64,000 nt of DNA, from positions 124,001 to 188,000 of the forward strand of contig NZ_JBHIKW010000006.1 of the NCBI RefSeq assembly GCF_042138895.1, given 5' to 3'. Numbering within the stretch: the first letter of the stretch is position 1; every line of letters begins with the position of its first letter. Position numbers and translations under genes: made by a program. Below the pieces are notes generated by a model, which saw only the letters and a list, made by a program, of their open reading frames with translations, made no database searches and had not been told where the DNA came from. The DNA comes from Cedecea selenatireducens. GTDB lineage: Bacteria > Pseudomonadota > Gammaproteobacteria > Enterobacterales > Enterobacteriaceae. Shown here piece after piece: positions 7,970 through 17,104 of the stretch.

Positions 7970-8875
7970 ATGGATCTTTTGGCGGCAATGCGCATCTATG
8001 TGCGGGTGGTAGAGCGGGGCAGTATGTCCGCCGCCGCGCGTGATATTGGCATCGGACAGCCGGCGGTGAGTGAGAGGATAGAGCGGCTTGAGGCTCACCT
8101 TGGCACCCGTCTGCTGCGGCGAAACACGCGCCGAATGTCCCTGACCGACAGCGGCGCTTTGTTCTATGAGCGCAGTAAAGTCGTGATTTCAGCGGCGGAT
8201 CTTGCGCTGGCGGTCGTGGGCGACCAGGCGACGTTAAAAGGGCTTATTCGTATCGCCGCACCTTATGGCGCCGGGGAGGAGATCCTGATGCCTGCCTTGC
8301 TCAAGCTCAGGGCAAAGCATCCGGAGTTGAATATTGAGCTAATCCTGAATGACCGCGTCATCGATCCGGTGACGGAAGGCGTCGATATTTCGTTGCGGCT
8401 TGGCGACCCGGGTGAAGGGGATTTTGTGGCGCATCCGCTCGGCGCCGTGCGGCGCTTTCTGGTTGCTTCTCCCGACTATCTGGCACGAAGCGGAACGCCA
8501 GCTTCTCCCGATGAACTTATCCATCATGCTTTTGCGCGTGTATCCGGCCTGTTTAACGACAGCCGCCTGCCTCTTTTCTCACCAGATAACCAGATTGTTA
8601 GCGCCCGGCTGGATGTGGTGTTCAGCGCTAATCACTGGCGGCCGCTCTACACGGTTCTCATGGCGGGCCAGGCCCTCGGCGTTCTGCAATACCCGGTGTG
8701 CCGACAGGCGCTGGAAAGCGGCCAGCTCGTCACGCTGCTGCCGGAATACACCGTCCCGTCGTTCAGCGCCTTTTTGCTTTATCCGCCGATCAATAAAGCC
8801 TCTCGCGAGGTCAGCGCCTGTGCTGCTTTTCTGAAAAGCGCGCTCGCCGAGAGGTTGCAGGAGAATATTACCTAA
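7970..8875 (+). CDS. LysR-family transcriptional regulator
   Basis: A 301-residue LysR regulator: winged helix-turn-helix at residues 1-60 (AARDIGIGQPAVSERIERLEAHLG) and a periplasmic-binding-like effector domain at about 90-295. The N-terminus MDLLAAMRIYVRVVERGSMS places it in the CrgA/DsdC-like group common near metabolic genes. It is divergent from the lactonase gene with a 134-bp intergenic region, the usual arrangement for a regulator and its target, so it probably controls the lactonase. The start ATG is at 7970. Confidence 0.9.
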   Translation: MDLLAAMRIYVRVVERGSMSAAARDIGIGQPAVSERIERLEAHLGTRLLRRNTRRMSLTDSGALFYERSKVVISAADLALAVVGDQATLKGLIRIAAPYGAGEEILMPALLKLRAKHPELNIELILNDRVIDPVTEGVDISLRLGDPGEGDFVAHPLGAVRRFLVASPDYLARSGTPASPDELIHHAFARVSGLFNDSRLPLFSPDNQIVSARLDVVFSANHWRPLYTVLMAGQALGVLQYPVCRQALESGQLVTLLPEYTVPSFSAFLLYPPINKASREVSACAAFLKSALAERLQENIT

Positions 8876-8879
8876 TCTC

Positions 8880-11258
8880 TCAGGCTACGAAAGCCGGTGG
8901 ATCAAACGCGGTTATCGGCGGTAACGCTTCGCGCCAAAGCTCGATTTCCACCCGGCAACTTTGGGCGCTGCAGCCCTGGCCGAGGCGTGAAGAGCCTCGA
9001 TCCTCGGTCAATACGTTCGGGTTGCCGTGTTTATCCAAAGAGCCCGGCGTGGAAGGATCCATCGGGTCATACCATGCTCCGGTAGAGATCTGAACCACGC
9101 CCGGCAGGATTTGGTCGCTGATATGAACGCCCGCCAGTATCGCCCCCCGGTTATTAAAGACTTTCACCACTTCACCTTCCTGGATCCCGCGCTTTTGTGC
9201 ATCTGTGGGGTGCATCCACAGCGGCTCACGCCCGTGAATTTTGGTTGCACGGCTTACGCTGCCGTGGTCGTACTGACTGTGAAGCCGGGTCCGTGGCTGG
9301 CTGGAAAGCAGATGCAAAGGCCACTTTTGCGCCTGATGTTGCTGATAAGCCGCCTCTTCGGCGTCCCAAAACGGATAGCCCGGACATTCCCGGTAGCCGA
9401 ATCCGGCCACGGTTTCTGAATAAAGCTCGATTTTTCCCGACGGCGTGGACAGCGGAAAGCGATCGGGATCGGCGCGAAAATCGGCCAGCAAGATTTGTGG
9501 CTCAGCGGGAGGCGTGAACTCTAGTTTTCCCTGTTCCCAGAAGGTGCCAAAAGAGGGAAGCTCCACGCCATCTTCCTGCGCTCTCTCCCGCGAAGATTCA
9601 TACAGATGCGGTAACCAGTCGGTGGCTGTACGCCCTTCGCTGAAGGTGTCGTAAAAGCCCAGCCTTTTCGCCAGCCCGCAGAAAATGGTGTAGTCATCCT
9701 GAGCTTCAGCCAGCGCCGGTATTTGCCGGCGCATGGCAATCATAAAGCCGTCGTGGCTGCCGCTGCCGATATCGTCACGCTCGAGGGAAGTGGTCACCGG
9801 CAGCACAATGTCGGAAAACTTCGCCTGCGCCGTCCAGTACTGCTCGTGGGCAACAACGGTTTCCGGGCGACGCCAGGCCTCAACCAGGCGATTGAGATCC
9901 TGATGATGGTGGAAGGCGTTGCCGCCCGCCCAGTAGACGAGGCGGATGTCGGGATAACGGCAAAGCTTGCCATCAAATTCATATTCACCGCCGGGATTCA
10001 GCAGCATGTCCGATAAGCGAGCTACAGGGATTGCCGTTTTTATCTTGTTCTCACCGGCGGGAAGGCGAGGCCCGGAAAAAGGCACTCGTGCAGCCCCGGC
10101 AAGGTTGGTACAGGCGTAGCCGAAAGCCAAACCTCCACCAGGCGTGCCTATCTGGCCAAGCAGGGAAGTCAGCGCCACGGTGGCCCAGTACGCCTGTTCT
10201 CCCTGGCGGGCGCGCTGAATGGACCAGGAAATATTGATCATGGTGCGCTTGCCCGCCATGGTACGAGCCAGCGTTAAAATTTGTTCGGCATCAATGCCGG
10301 TAATGCCCGCCGCCCAGCCGGCGGTTTTTGGCACGCCGTCGTGCTCGCCGAAAAGATAGCGGCGCAGCTGCTCGAAGCCGACGGTATGGCTGCTGATAAA
10401 GGCCATATCGTGCAGGGACTCCGCAATCAGCGTATGGCACAGCGCCAGCAGCAGCGCCGTATCTGTGCCGGGGCGAATCGCCAGCCAGCGGGCGCTTTCG
10501 ACGGCGCTGAGATCGTTTTGCACCGGGCTGATATTCACGAACTGCACGCCGTTTTGCTCAAGGCGTTCCAGCCAGTGCTTCAGCATGTGGTCGTTTGCGC
10601 CGCCGCCGTTGACCTGGGCGTTTCTGAGCGGCAATCCCCCGATGGCCACGAACATCTCGCAATGTTCTGCCAGCACCGAGAAATGAGTGTGTTGCTTATG
10701 CAGCGGGCTTAACGGGCCAAGAATATGCGGCAGGATCCGTTCTCCGGCCGCGCTGCTGTAGGTATTTGTACTGGCGGTGTAGCCGCCAAAGCCTTTAAGA
10801 AAACGGTGCAGCTGGCTTTGGGCATGGTGAAAGCGCCCGGCGCTGGCCCAGCCATAAGAGCCGCCAAAAATCGCCTCGTTGCCGCAGCGCTCCTGCACCG
10901 AGCGGAGGTCCCGCGCCAGCAGATCCAGCGCCTGCTCCCAGCTCACCTCGACAAACGGTTCTTTCCCTCTGCCTTCACGAGAGGCCGGGCCGTTTTGCAG
11001 ATAGCCGAGACGAACCGCCGGGCGGCGAATGCGCGTATTGCCGGTAACGGCGTCAGCCAGAGACTGGCCGATACGGGAAGGATTTTTGTCCCAGGAGACG
11101 GGAGAAATGGCGGCAATACGCTCGCCCTCGGTGGTGACCTGGTAGGTTCCCCAGTGCATTACCGCCAGCTGATGTTCCGCTTTCATGCTTGTACCGTGCG
11201 TTATCGATAGGGCTAAAGCGGCATCATACGGGGAGGTGGGAGCAAAGAGGAAATTCAT
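8880..11258 (-). CDS. BisC-type molybdopterin S/N-oxide reductase
   Basis: A DMSO-reductase-family molybdoenzyme, closest in pattern to biotin sulfoxide reductase BisC. The motif GGSYGWASAGRFHHAQ carries the Ser that ligates molybdenum (Ser139 counted from the first Met). There is no N-terminal Cys cluster, hence no Fe-S site, and no Tat signal, so the enzyme is cytoplasmic like BisC. The C-terminal dinucleotide-binding domain (from about 650) includes HLLSSQPRTRLHSQYDHG. The full frame is 792 residues, but Met25 (ATG 11184-11186) gives 768, nearer the family length, and is probably the true start. It reduces biotin or methionine sulfoxide-like substrates. It is an extra paralogue at this site. 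Confidence 0.85.
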   Translation of the reverse strand: MNFLFAPTSPYDAALALSITHGTSMKAEHQLAVMHWGTYQVTTEGERIAAISPVSWDKNPSRIGQSLADAVTGNTRIRRPAVRLGYLQNGPASREGRGKEPFVEVSWEQALDLLARDLRSVQERCGNEAIFGGSYGWASAGRFHHAQSQLHRFLKGFGGYTASTNTYSSAAGERILPHILGPLSPLHKQHTHFSVLAEHCEMFVAIGGLPLRNAQVNGGGANDHMLKHWLERLEQNGVQFVNISPVQNDLSAVESARWLAIRPGTDTALLLALCHTLIAESLHDMAFISSHTVGFEQLRRYLFGEHDGVPKTAGWAAGITGIDAEQILTLARTMAGKRTMINISWSIQRARQGEQAYWATVALTSLLGQIGTPGGGLAFGYACTNLAGAARVPFSGPRLPAGENKIKTAIPVARLSDMLLNPGGEYEFDGKLCRYPDIRLVYWAGGNAFHHHQDLNRLVEAWRRPETVVAHEQYWTAQAKFSDIVLPVTTSLERDDIGSGSHDGFMIAMRRQIPALAEAQDDYTIFCGLAKRLGFYDTFSEGRTATDWLPHLYESSRERAQEDGVELPSFGTFWEQGKLEFTPPAEPQILLADFRADPDRFPLSTPSGKIELYSETVAGFGYRECPGYPFWDAEEAAYQQHQAQKWPLHLLSSQPRTRLHSQYDHGSVSRATKIHGREPLWMHPTDAQKRGIQEGEVVKVFNNRGAILAGVHISDQILPGVVQISTGAWYDPMDPSTPGSLDKHGNPNVLTEDRGSSRLGQGCSAQSCRVEIELWREALPPITAFDPPAFVA

Positions 11259-11607
11259 CTGGCGATGAAAAATCAGGTAAACAGGCAGAACTTTAGCGAA
11301 TACTGTTTCATTTATATTGGCTGGCAGGATTTATAATTAACTGGCGAGGATATATCGCCGTTTAATTTTATTTTAAGGCGTTTTGTTTTCGCCAAAAAAT
11401 AATTAAATCCTTGTCTTTGATGTGGTTGAATTATTTTCTTGTTGTATGTTTTACATGTGTTTTTTTCATGTTCATTCGCCGCATTCTAAAGTGACTTAAT
11501 GACATGGCTGTGAAAGTATAAGATATATCTATTTTTTATTTTGGCTTGATAAAGCTTGTTGTCATGCTGTCGCTTTAGTGAACGATGAATACAGGATAAT
11601 TATAGCA
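11259..11607. promoter_or_regulatory. AT-rich divergent promoter region, bisC-like / sugar ABC operon
   Basis: About 350 bp of AT-rich sequence without a credible gene. It must hold the promoters of both the molybdoenzyme gene and the sugar ABC operon. A TGTGA half-site near 11510 could be part of a CRP site, but no full site was found. Confidence 0.4.
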
Positions 11608-12588
11608 ATGAAGGTTCAAACAAGACTTTTATCTGCGGCTATTGGGCTGGTGTCACTGGCATCGGGCGCTGCTTTTGCCGCAGACACCCTTTCGTTACAG
11701 GGGAAAACAATCGGCGTTGCCGTGGTGGGCACTCAGCATTTTTGGGATCGTGAAGCCTACAAGGGCGCGACCGAAGAGGTGGAAAAGCTGGGCGGGAAGG
11801 TTATCGGCGTTGATGGCGGCAGGGACAACCAGGTTCATGCCAATAACCACGATATTCTGCTGTCCCGTAAGGTTGATGCGGTAATTAGTATTTTGGGCGA
11901 CAGTGCCGTTGAGCCAAAATTCAAAGCATTACGTGATGCCGGTATTCCGGTATTTACCGTTGACCATGTTTCGCAGTATTCCGTGAATAACACTACGTCC
12001 GACAACTACACGTTGGGTTCAACGATTGGCCGTTATATGGCCGATGCGCTTGGCGGGAAAGGTAACGTTGCGGTATTTAATGCGTTCTCTAACTCATTAC
12101 GCATTTGCGGCATACGTTATGACCAATGGAAATATGTCCTGCAGGACTACCCTGGCATTAAAATTATTCAACCGGAGCTGGCAGAGCAATTTGCTAACTC
12201 GCCGGAAGATGCGCGTAAGAAAACCCTTGAGTTACTCAGCCAGTATCCGAAAGGCAAGCTGGATGCTATCCACGTAGCCTGCTGGGACCAGCCGGCTATC
12301 GGCATCGTTCAGGCGCTGGAAGAGACCGGACGTGATAAAGACGTGAAGGTCACCGCTATCGACGCAGGCCCGGAAACGCTGGAAATCATGGCCGAAAAAG
12401 ACAGCCCGCTGGTGGCCAACGTTGCCCAGCAGCCGCACCTGATTGGCCAGACTTCTGCCGAGAACGTGGCGCGCTACTTCGCAGGTCAGAAGCTGCCAGC
12501 CCAGACCTTTATCCCGGTTATCCCGGTGAAAGGCCCGGATGAAGCCAAAGCGGTGTACAAAAAACTGGGTTACGGTGAGCTGAAGTAG
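11608..12588 (+). CDS. Sugar ABC transporter periplasmic-binding protein (RbsB-like)
   Basis: A Peripla_BP_4-type binding protein for a carbohydrate uptake transporter of the CUT2 class. The start chosen is ATG 11608, with CAGGA 13 nt upstream; it gives a clean signal peptide (VQTRLLSAAIGLVSLASGAAFA, cut before ADT). The open frame extends upstream to 11578 without a signal. The mature part has the two-lobe pattern of RbsB-like proteins: GKTIGVAVVGTQHFWD, DAVISILGDSAV and the hinge GIPVFTVDH. It is the first gene of an operon with an ATPase, two permeases and a sugar kinase. The ligand is unknown, probably a pentose-like or deoxy sugar. Confidence 0.88.
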   Translation: MKVQTRLLSAAIGLVSLASGAAFAADTLSLQGKTIGVAVVGTQHFWDREAYKGATEEVEKLGGKVIGVDGGRDNQVHANNHDILLSRKVDAVISILGDSAVEPKFKALRDAGIPVFTVDHVSQYSVNNTTSDNYTLGSTIGRYMADALGGKGNVAVFNAFSNSLRICGIRYDQWKYVLQDYPGIKIIQPELAEQFANSPEDARKKTLELLSQYPKGKLDAIHVACWDQPAIGIVQALEETGRDKDVKVTAIDAGPETLEIMAEKDSPLVANVAQQPHLIGQTSAENVARYFAGQKLPAQTFIPVIPVKGPDEAKAVYKKLGYGELK

Positions 12589-14126
12589 TGAACGCTGCAA
12601 AAACGCAACGCGGTCTGGTAATGGACCGCATCAGTAAGCGCTTTGCCAATGTGACCGCGTTAAACGCGGTCACGCTGACGATTGGCCCAGGTGAAATCCA
12701 CGGGCTTATCGGTGAAAATGGCGCGGGCAAATCCACCTTAATTAAAATTCTTGCCGGGGTTTACCAGGCCGATGGCGGCACGGCCACGCTCGACGGCGTC
12801 CCGCTTCCGCTTGGTAAGCCCGCGGCCATTGAGGCCCAGGGAATACGCGTTATTCATCAGGAACTCAATTTAATCCCACACTTTACCGTGGCCGAGTCGG
12901 TGTTTCTGGGGCAGGAATATCGCCGTGCCGGTGGGCTGCTGGACAGCCGCCGTATGCGGCAGGCCACGAAAGACTTTTTCCTCCGCACCTGGCAGCTGGA
13001 GCTCGACCCCGATCGCCTGATCCGGCAGCTGAGCCTTGCCGAACGCAAGCTGGTGCAAATTGCCAGAGCGCTGATCGACGGCGCGGCTAAGCTGGTGGTT
13101 TTTGATGAACCTACGGCCCCGCTTGAAGCTCATGAGGCAAGCCTGGTGTCCGATGCGATACTGCGGCTCAAAGAGCAGGGCATCGCCATTCTTTACATCT
13201 CCCACTACCTCAACGAAATCGCCGCGCTGTGCGATGCGGGCACCGTGCTGCGCAACGGTGAAGTGGTGGGCTATCCGGATCGTGAAGTACTGCAAAATAC
13301 CGATGCCGTCATCCACATGATGGTGGGCAGAGAAATCGACAGGCTTTATACCCCCCGCGAACATGAGGCTGATGCCCCGGCGGGCGAGCAACCTTTGCTT
13401 GCCGTGAGATCGCTTTCTGACGGGCAGCAGCTGCAGGACATTAGCTTTGAGATCCGCAAAGGCGAAATTGTTGGCGTGGCGGGGCTGCTGGGCGCGGGGC
13501 GGGACGTGCTGGTGGATACGCTTTATGGGCTGAATACGGCGAAAAAGGGCGAGATAGTGATAGAGGGGCGACCACGCCGAATCCGCTCGCCGCGACAGGC
13601 TATCCGGGCCGGTATGGCGCTGGTGCCGCGTGATCGCCGTCATCAGGGGCTGATCCTGCCGTTTTCGGCTACCGATAACATTAACCTTGCGTCGCTGCCT
13701 GACACGGCAACGTTTGGCTGGGAGCACCGCTCACGGGCGCTGAAAAAAGCCCGGGACTGGATTGAGCAACTGAGTATTCGCCCAGGGGTCCCGGAGCTGC
13801 CGGTGCGCTTTATGAGCGGAGGGAATCAGCAAAAGGTGATTCTTGCCCGCTGGCTGGGTACCGACGCCCGGCTGTTTATTCTCGATGAGCCAACGCTCGG
13901 CGTCGACATTGGCGCACGCAGCGACATTTATCAGCGCACCCGTCAGCTTGCCGAACAGGGGCGTTCGGTGCTGGTTTCTTCCAGCGACGCGACCGAACTG
14001 CTTGGCCTGTGCGACCGTATTCTGGTGATGTGGCGTGGTGCGCTGGTGGCGAATTTACCGACCCAGGGGCTGACGCTTGACGCGCTGCTGGCGACGATTA
14101 ACGGTGGGCAGGAAAATCCGCTATGA
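12588..14126 (+). CDS. Sugar ABC transporter ATP-binding protein, two NBDs (RbsA-like)
   Basis: A 512-residue double-ATPase of the RbsA/MglA/XylG class. Walker A of the first domain is GENGAGKST and Walker B is LVVFDEPTAPLE. The second domain keeps a degenerate Walker A (GLLGAGRDVL), signature MSGGNQQKV and Walker B LFILDEPTLGVD. This asymmetry is normal for CUT2 ATPases. Translation starts at GTG 12588, overlapping the stop of the binding-protein gene by one base; Met12 (ATG 12621) is an alternative. It couples to the two permeases that follow. Confidence 0.92.
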   Translation: MNAAKTQRGLVMDRISKRFANVTALNAVTLTIGPGEIHGLIGENGAGKSTLIKILAGVYQADGGTATLDGVPLPLGKPAAIEAQGIRVIHQELNLIPHFTVAESVFLGQEYRRAGGLLDSRRMRQATKDFFLRTWQLELDPDRLIRQLSLAERKLVQIARALIDGAAKLVVFDEPTAPLEAHEASLVSDAILRLKEQGIAILYISHYLNEIAALCDAGTVLRNGEVVGYPDREVLQNTDAVIHMMVGREIDRLYTPREHEADAPAGEQPLLAVRSLSDGQQLQDISFEIRKGEIVGVAGLLGAGRDVLVDTLYGLNTAKKGEIVIEGRPRRIRSPRQAIRAGMALVPRDRRHQGLILPFSATDNINLASLPDTATFGWEHRSRALKKARDWIEQLSIRPGVPELPVRFMSGGNQQKVILARWLGTDARLFILDEPTLGVDIGARSDIYQRTRQLAEQGRSVLVSSSDATELLGLCDRILVMWRGALVANLPTQGLTLDALLATINGGQENPL

Positions 14127-15112
14127 GGACTGAAATTCGTCGTTTTGCGACACGCCGTTCCGTCGCGCTGTTTGAAAAATTCCCGCTGCTGCTGTTTGTC
14201 GGCCTGCTGGTGTGGTTGAGCATTCAGTCGCCGTGGTTCCTGAGCTGGCAGAACATCAGCCTGATGCTGGTGCAAAGCGTTCCGCTGGCTATTCTCAGCT
14301 TCGGCCTTGTTTGCGTGATTGCTGCCGGGGGAGATGACGTCGTCTCCGGCGGCATAGACCTTTCGCTCCCGGCCATCGCGGTGTTTGGCGTGGCGCTGCT
14401 CAGCCTCGGTATGACCGAGTGGTTAACGCCATGGCCGCTGTTATTGCTGCTGGTGGCGGCCCTGAGTTTGCTGTGCGGGGGGATTAACGCGCTGCTGGTA
14501 CTCGTCGCCGGGCTGCCGCCGCTGCTGGCCACGCTCTCTACGTCGGTGGCGTTTACCGGCCTCACCGATCTGCTTACCGGGCAGCGCCGGATTAGCGTCA
14601 GCGACCCGCTGATGGTGGCGTTTCGCGACGGAAGCGTGCTGGGCGTGCCCTATGCGCTGGTTTATCTGCTGTTGGCGTTCGTTGGCTTCCAGCTTTTGCT
14701 GCATCACACCCGCTTTGGCCAGCATTTGCAGGCGACGGGCGGCAGCAAAGATATGGCGCAGATGTCCGGGCTTAACGTGCGCCATCTGATCCTCTCGTCC
14801 TGGCTTATCGCCGCCGTTGCGGCGGGTCTGGCAGTCTTCCCGCTGCTGGCTCAGGGCTCGGGCAGCTCCAGCGGAACCGCCACGCCTTTGCTGATGGAAA
14901 CGGTGCTGGCCACCTTCCTTGGCGCGGCATTTTCACGCCGCCGCGTAGTCACCGTTTGGGGGGCGCTGCTGGGGGCTATCCTTGTCAACGCTTTGTCTAA
15001 CGGTCTGGGGCTGCTGGGGGTAAATATCTTCTGGGTGGGCGCCATTAAAGGCGGACTTATTCTCGTGGTGCTGGCGGCTTCTGCCCTGCAGCAGAAAGGG
15101 GCCAATAAATAA
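14123..15112 (+). CDS. Sugar ABC transporter permease 1 (RbsC-like)
   Basis: A 329-residue inner-membrane permease of the BPD_transp_2 (branched-chain amino acid/CUT2 sugar) family with about 8-10 hydrophobic helices. The motif VVSGGIDLSLPAIAVFG corresponds to the CUT2 signature GGIDLSVG. It overlaps the ATPase stop by 4 bp (ATGA) and is directly followed by a second permease, implying a heterodimeric channel rather than the homodimer of RbsC. Confidence 0.9.
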   Translation: MRTEIRRFATRRSVALFEKFPLLLFVGLLVWLSIQSPWFLSWQNISLMLVQSVPLAILSFGLVCVIAAGGDDVVSGGIDLSLPAIAVFGVALLSLGMTEWLTPWPLLLLLVAALSLLCGGINALLVLVAGLPPLLATLSTSVAFTGLTDLLTGQRRISVSDPLMVAFRDGSVLGVPYALVYLLLAFVGFQLLLHHTRFGQHLQATGGSKDMAQMSGLNVRHLILSSWLIAAVAAGLAVFPLLAQGSGSSSGTATPLLMETVLATFLGAAFSRRRVVTVWGALLGAILVNALSNGLGLLGVNIFWVGAIKGGLILVVLAASALQQKGANK

Positions 15113-16119
15113 TGAAAGTTTTTTCTGCTCTGGCGGCAACGCTTCCGGCCGGTGAGTCCGGGAGAAAACCACTGGCCTGGCTGTCGCGCGCGGGCTTTGC
15201 GCTGGTCACGCTGTTTTTTATCGTCCTGTTCAGTTGGTCTAATCCGGTCTTCCTGACGCTGGATAACTGGAGCAATTTGCTTCAGGGCAGCGCCATTCTG
15301 CTGATTGTGGCGCTGGCGATGACGCTGATTGTCAGCGCCGGCGCGATCGATCTTTCCGTCGGCGTGGCTATCGACTTTGGCGCCATGCTGGCCTTGATTG
15401 CCCTCAAAACCTGGCAGCTTCCCTGGCAGGTGGCGGTGCTGTGCGCCCTGCTGGGCGGCGTGATGATAGGCCTGGTTAACGCTTTTCTTATCCTTGCCTG
15501 CCGCATCAAGCCGTTTCTGGCCACGCTCGGTACCTGGTTTATTGCCAGCAGCGCCGAGCGTATTTATACCGACGGCGGCGGGGCGATTTCCTGGCGGCGC
15601 ATGGCCCCGGAATATCATGATTTAGCGGTGGGCAATGTTTGGGGGATCCCCACGCCTGTGCTTATCGTGCTGGTGGTCTGGCTGGCGGCCTGGCTGCTGA
15701 CCGAGCGAACGCTGTTTGGTAAGCGGGTACGTGCGATTGGTCAAAACAGCGAAGCCGCACGCATCGCCGGGATAGCCGACAAGCGAACCTTGTTCTGGGT
15801 GTTGATTGCCGCCTCGGCAATGTGCGCCGTCGGCGGCATTATTTTGTCCGCCAACCTGCGCCAGTTTACGCCGCTCGCCGGGCAGTCTTACCTGATGGAT
15901 GCCATTGCCGCCGTGTTTATCGGCACCGCATTCCAGCGGCAGGGGCGCGTCAGCATGGGCGGCACGCTTGGCGGCGTGCTGTTCCTGGCGATTATTGATA
16001 ACGGCCTGAACCTGATGGGGCTGAACTACCTGGTGAAAGACGCTCTGGTGGGCGTGATTCTGGTGGTGGCGCTGGCCGTTTCCTTCTGGCAGGCTCGCCT
16101 GCGTCAGCAGCACCGGTGA
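15112..16119 (+). CDS. Sugar ABC transporter permease 2 (RbsC-like)
   Basis: A 335-residue permease paralogous to the upstream gene, with the CUT2 signature SAGAIDLSVGVAIDFGAML and about 8-10 membrane helices. Its ATG shares a base with the stop of permease 1 (15112), consistent with translational coupling. It would form the second half of the transmembrane pore. Confidence 0.9.
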   Translation: MKVFSALAATLPAGESGRKPLAWLSRAGFALVTLFFIVLFSWSNPVFLTLDNWSNLLQGSAILLIVALAMTLIVSAGAIDLSVGVAIDFGAMLALIALKTWQLPWQVAVLCALLGGVMIGLVNAFLILACRIKPFLATLGTWFIASSAERIYTDGGGAISWRRMAPEYHDLAVGNVWGIPTPVLIVLVVWLAAWLLTERTLFGKRVRAIGQNSEAARIAGIADKRTLFWVLIAASAMCAVGGIILSANLRQFTPLAGQSYLMDAIAAVFIGTAFQRQGRVSMGGTLGGVLFLAIIDNGLNLMGLNYLVKDALVGVILVVALAVSFWQARLRQQHR

Positions 16120-16126
16120 GGGCGCT

Positions 16127-17071
16127 ATGAGCAAATTTGATGCCGTTTTTGTGGGCCTGACCATCCTTGATATCGCTGGCCGCCCGGTGGTGGAGATCCC
16201 ACCGGGCGGCGGCGTGCAGTTTATCGAGCAAATCCGCCTGAACCCGGCGGGGACAGCGGCCGGGGCCCTGGTGAACGCCGCTAAACTGGGGATTCGTACT
16301 TCAACCGTGGCCTGCCTTGGCGAGGACGAAAAAGCCGAATTTATTCTGGGCAGCTATCGCCGGCTGGGCATTGACCGTTCGCTGATCCAGCGCACGTCAC
16401 ACAAAGAAACGTCGGCGACGATTTTGCCCATTCGCCCCAACGGCGAGCGGCCCGCGCTGCACTGTCGTGGCGCGTCAGACGAGCTTTTCGTCGCCGAGAC
16501 CGATTTCGATAAGGTGCTGGACACGCGTTACCTGCACCACGGCGGCACCGGGCTGCTGGCGGCCATGGACGCTGGCCAGAGCGTCCGTTTGCTGGCCGCG
16601 GCGAAAGCGCGGGGCGTCATCACCAGTTTTGATTTAATCGCCCCTGATGAAAATACGCTGGCGTTATTACGCCCGCTGTTGCCGCATGTGGATTATTTTA
16701 TGCCCGCGCTCGAAGAAGCGGCGTTTATCTCCGGGCTGGAGGAGCCGGCAGAGATCGCCGATTTTTTCCTCTCGCTGGGTGCCGGATGCTGCATTTTTAA
16801 AGACGGAGTGCGCGGCTCCTGGCTGTTCAGCCGGGAGGAAACACACCTTATCCCGACCTATAGCGTGATTGCCAGCGACACAACCGGCTGTGGCGACAGC
16901 TACTGCGGAGGGTTTATCGCTGCGCTCGTGCGGGGGCTTTCCGTAAAAGAGGCCTGCAGGGTGGCTTCCGCAACCGCTGCGCTGGTAGCGACCGGATTAG
17001 GCTCCGACGCTGGCGTGGTGAACTGGGAACATTTGCAGGACTTTATGGCGACCACGCCTTTGCTGGCGTAA
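16127..17071 (+). CDS. PfkB-family carbohydrate kinase
   Basis: A 314-residue ribokinase/PfkB-family sugar or nucleoside kinase. The N-terminal PfkB motif is visible as NPAGTAAGALVNAAKLG and the C-terminal motif as DTTGCGDSYCGGFIAAL, containing the catalytic Asp and the anion hole GCGD. It follows the permease gene by 7 bp and is the last gene of the + strand operon, ending at a bidirectional terminator. It probably phosphorylates the imported sugar or a product of it. The substrate cannot be read from sequence. Confidence 0.9.
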   Translation: MSKFDAVFVGLTILDIAGRPVVEIPPGGGVQFIEQIRLNPAGTAAGALVNAAKLGIRTSTVACLGEDEKAEFILGSYRRLGIDRSLIQRTSHKETSATILPIRPNGERPALHCRGASDELFVAETDFDKVLDTRYLHHGGTGLLAAMDAGQSVRLLAAAKARGVITSFDLIAPDENTLALLRPLLPHVDYFMPALEEAAFISGLEEPAEIADFFLSLGAGCCIFKDGVRGSWLFSREETHLIPTYSVIASDTTGCGDSYCGGFIAALVRGLSVKEACRVASATAALVATGLGSDAGVVNWEHLQDFMATTPLLA

Positions 17072-17072
17072 T

Positions 17073-17102
17073 AAAAAACAGGCCTTTACGGCCTGTTTTT
17101 TT
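17073..17102. terminator. Bidirectional terminator between two convergent sugar operons
   Basis: Stem AACAGGCC/GGCCTGTT (17077-17084 with 17090-17097) with an A-run before and T7 after, serving both the PfkB-kinase operon and the convergent dehydrogenase operon. Confidence 0.9.
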
Positions 17103-17104
17103 GG

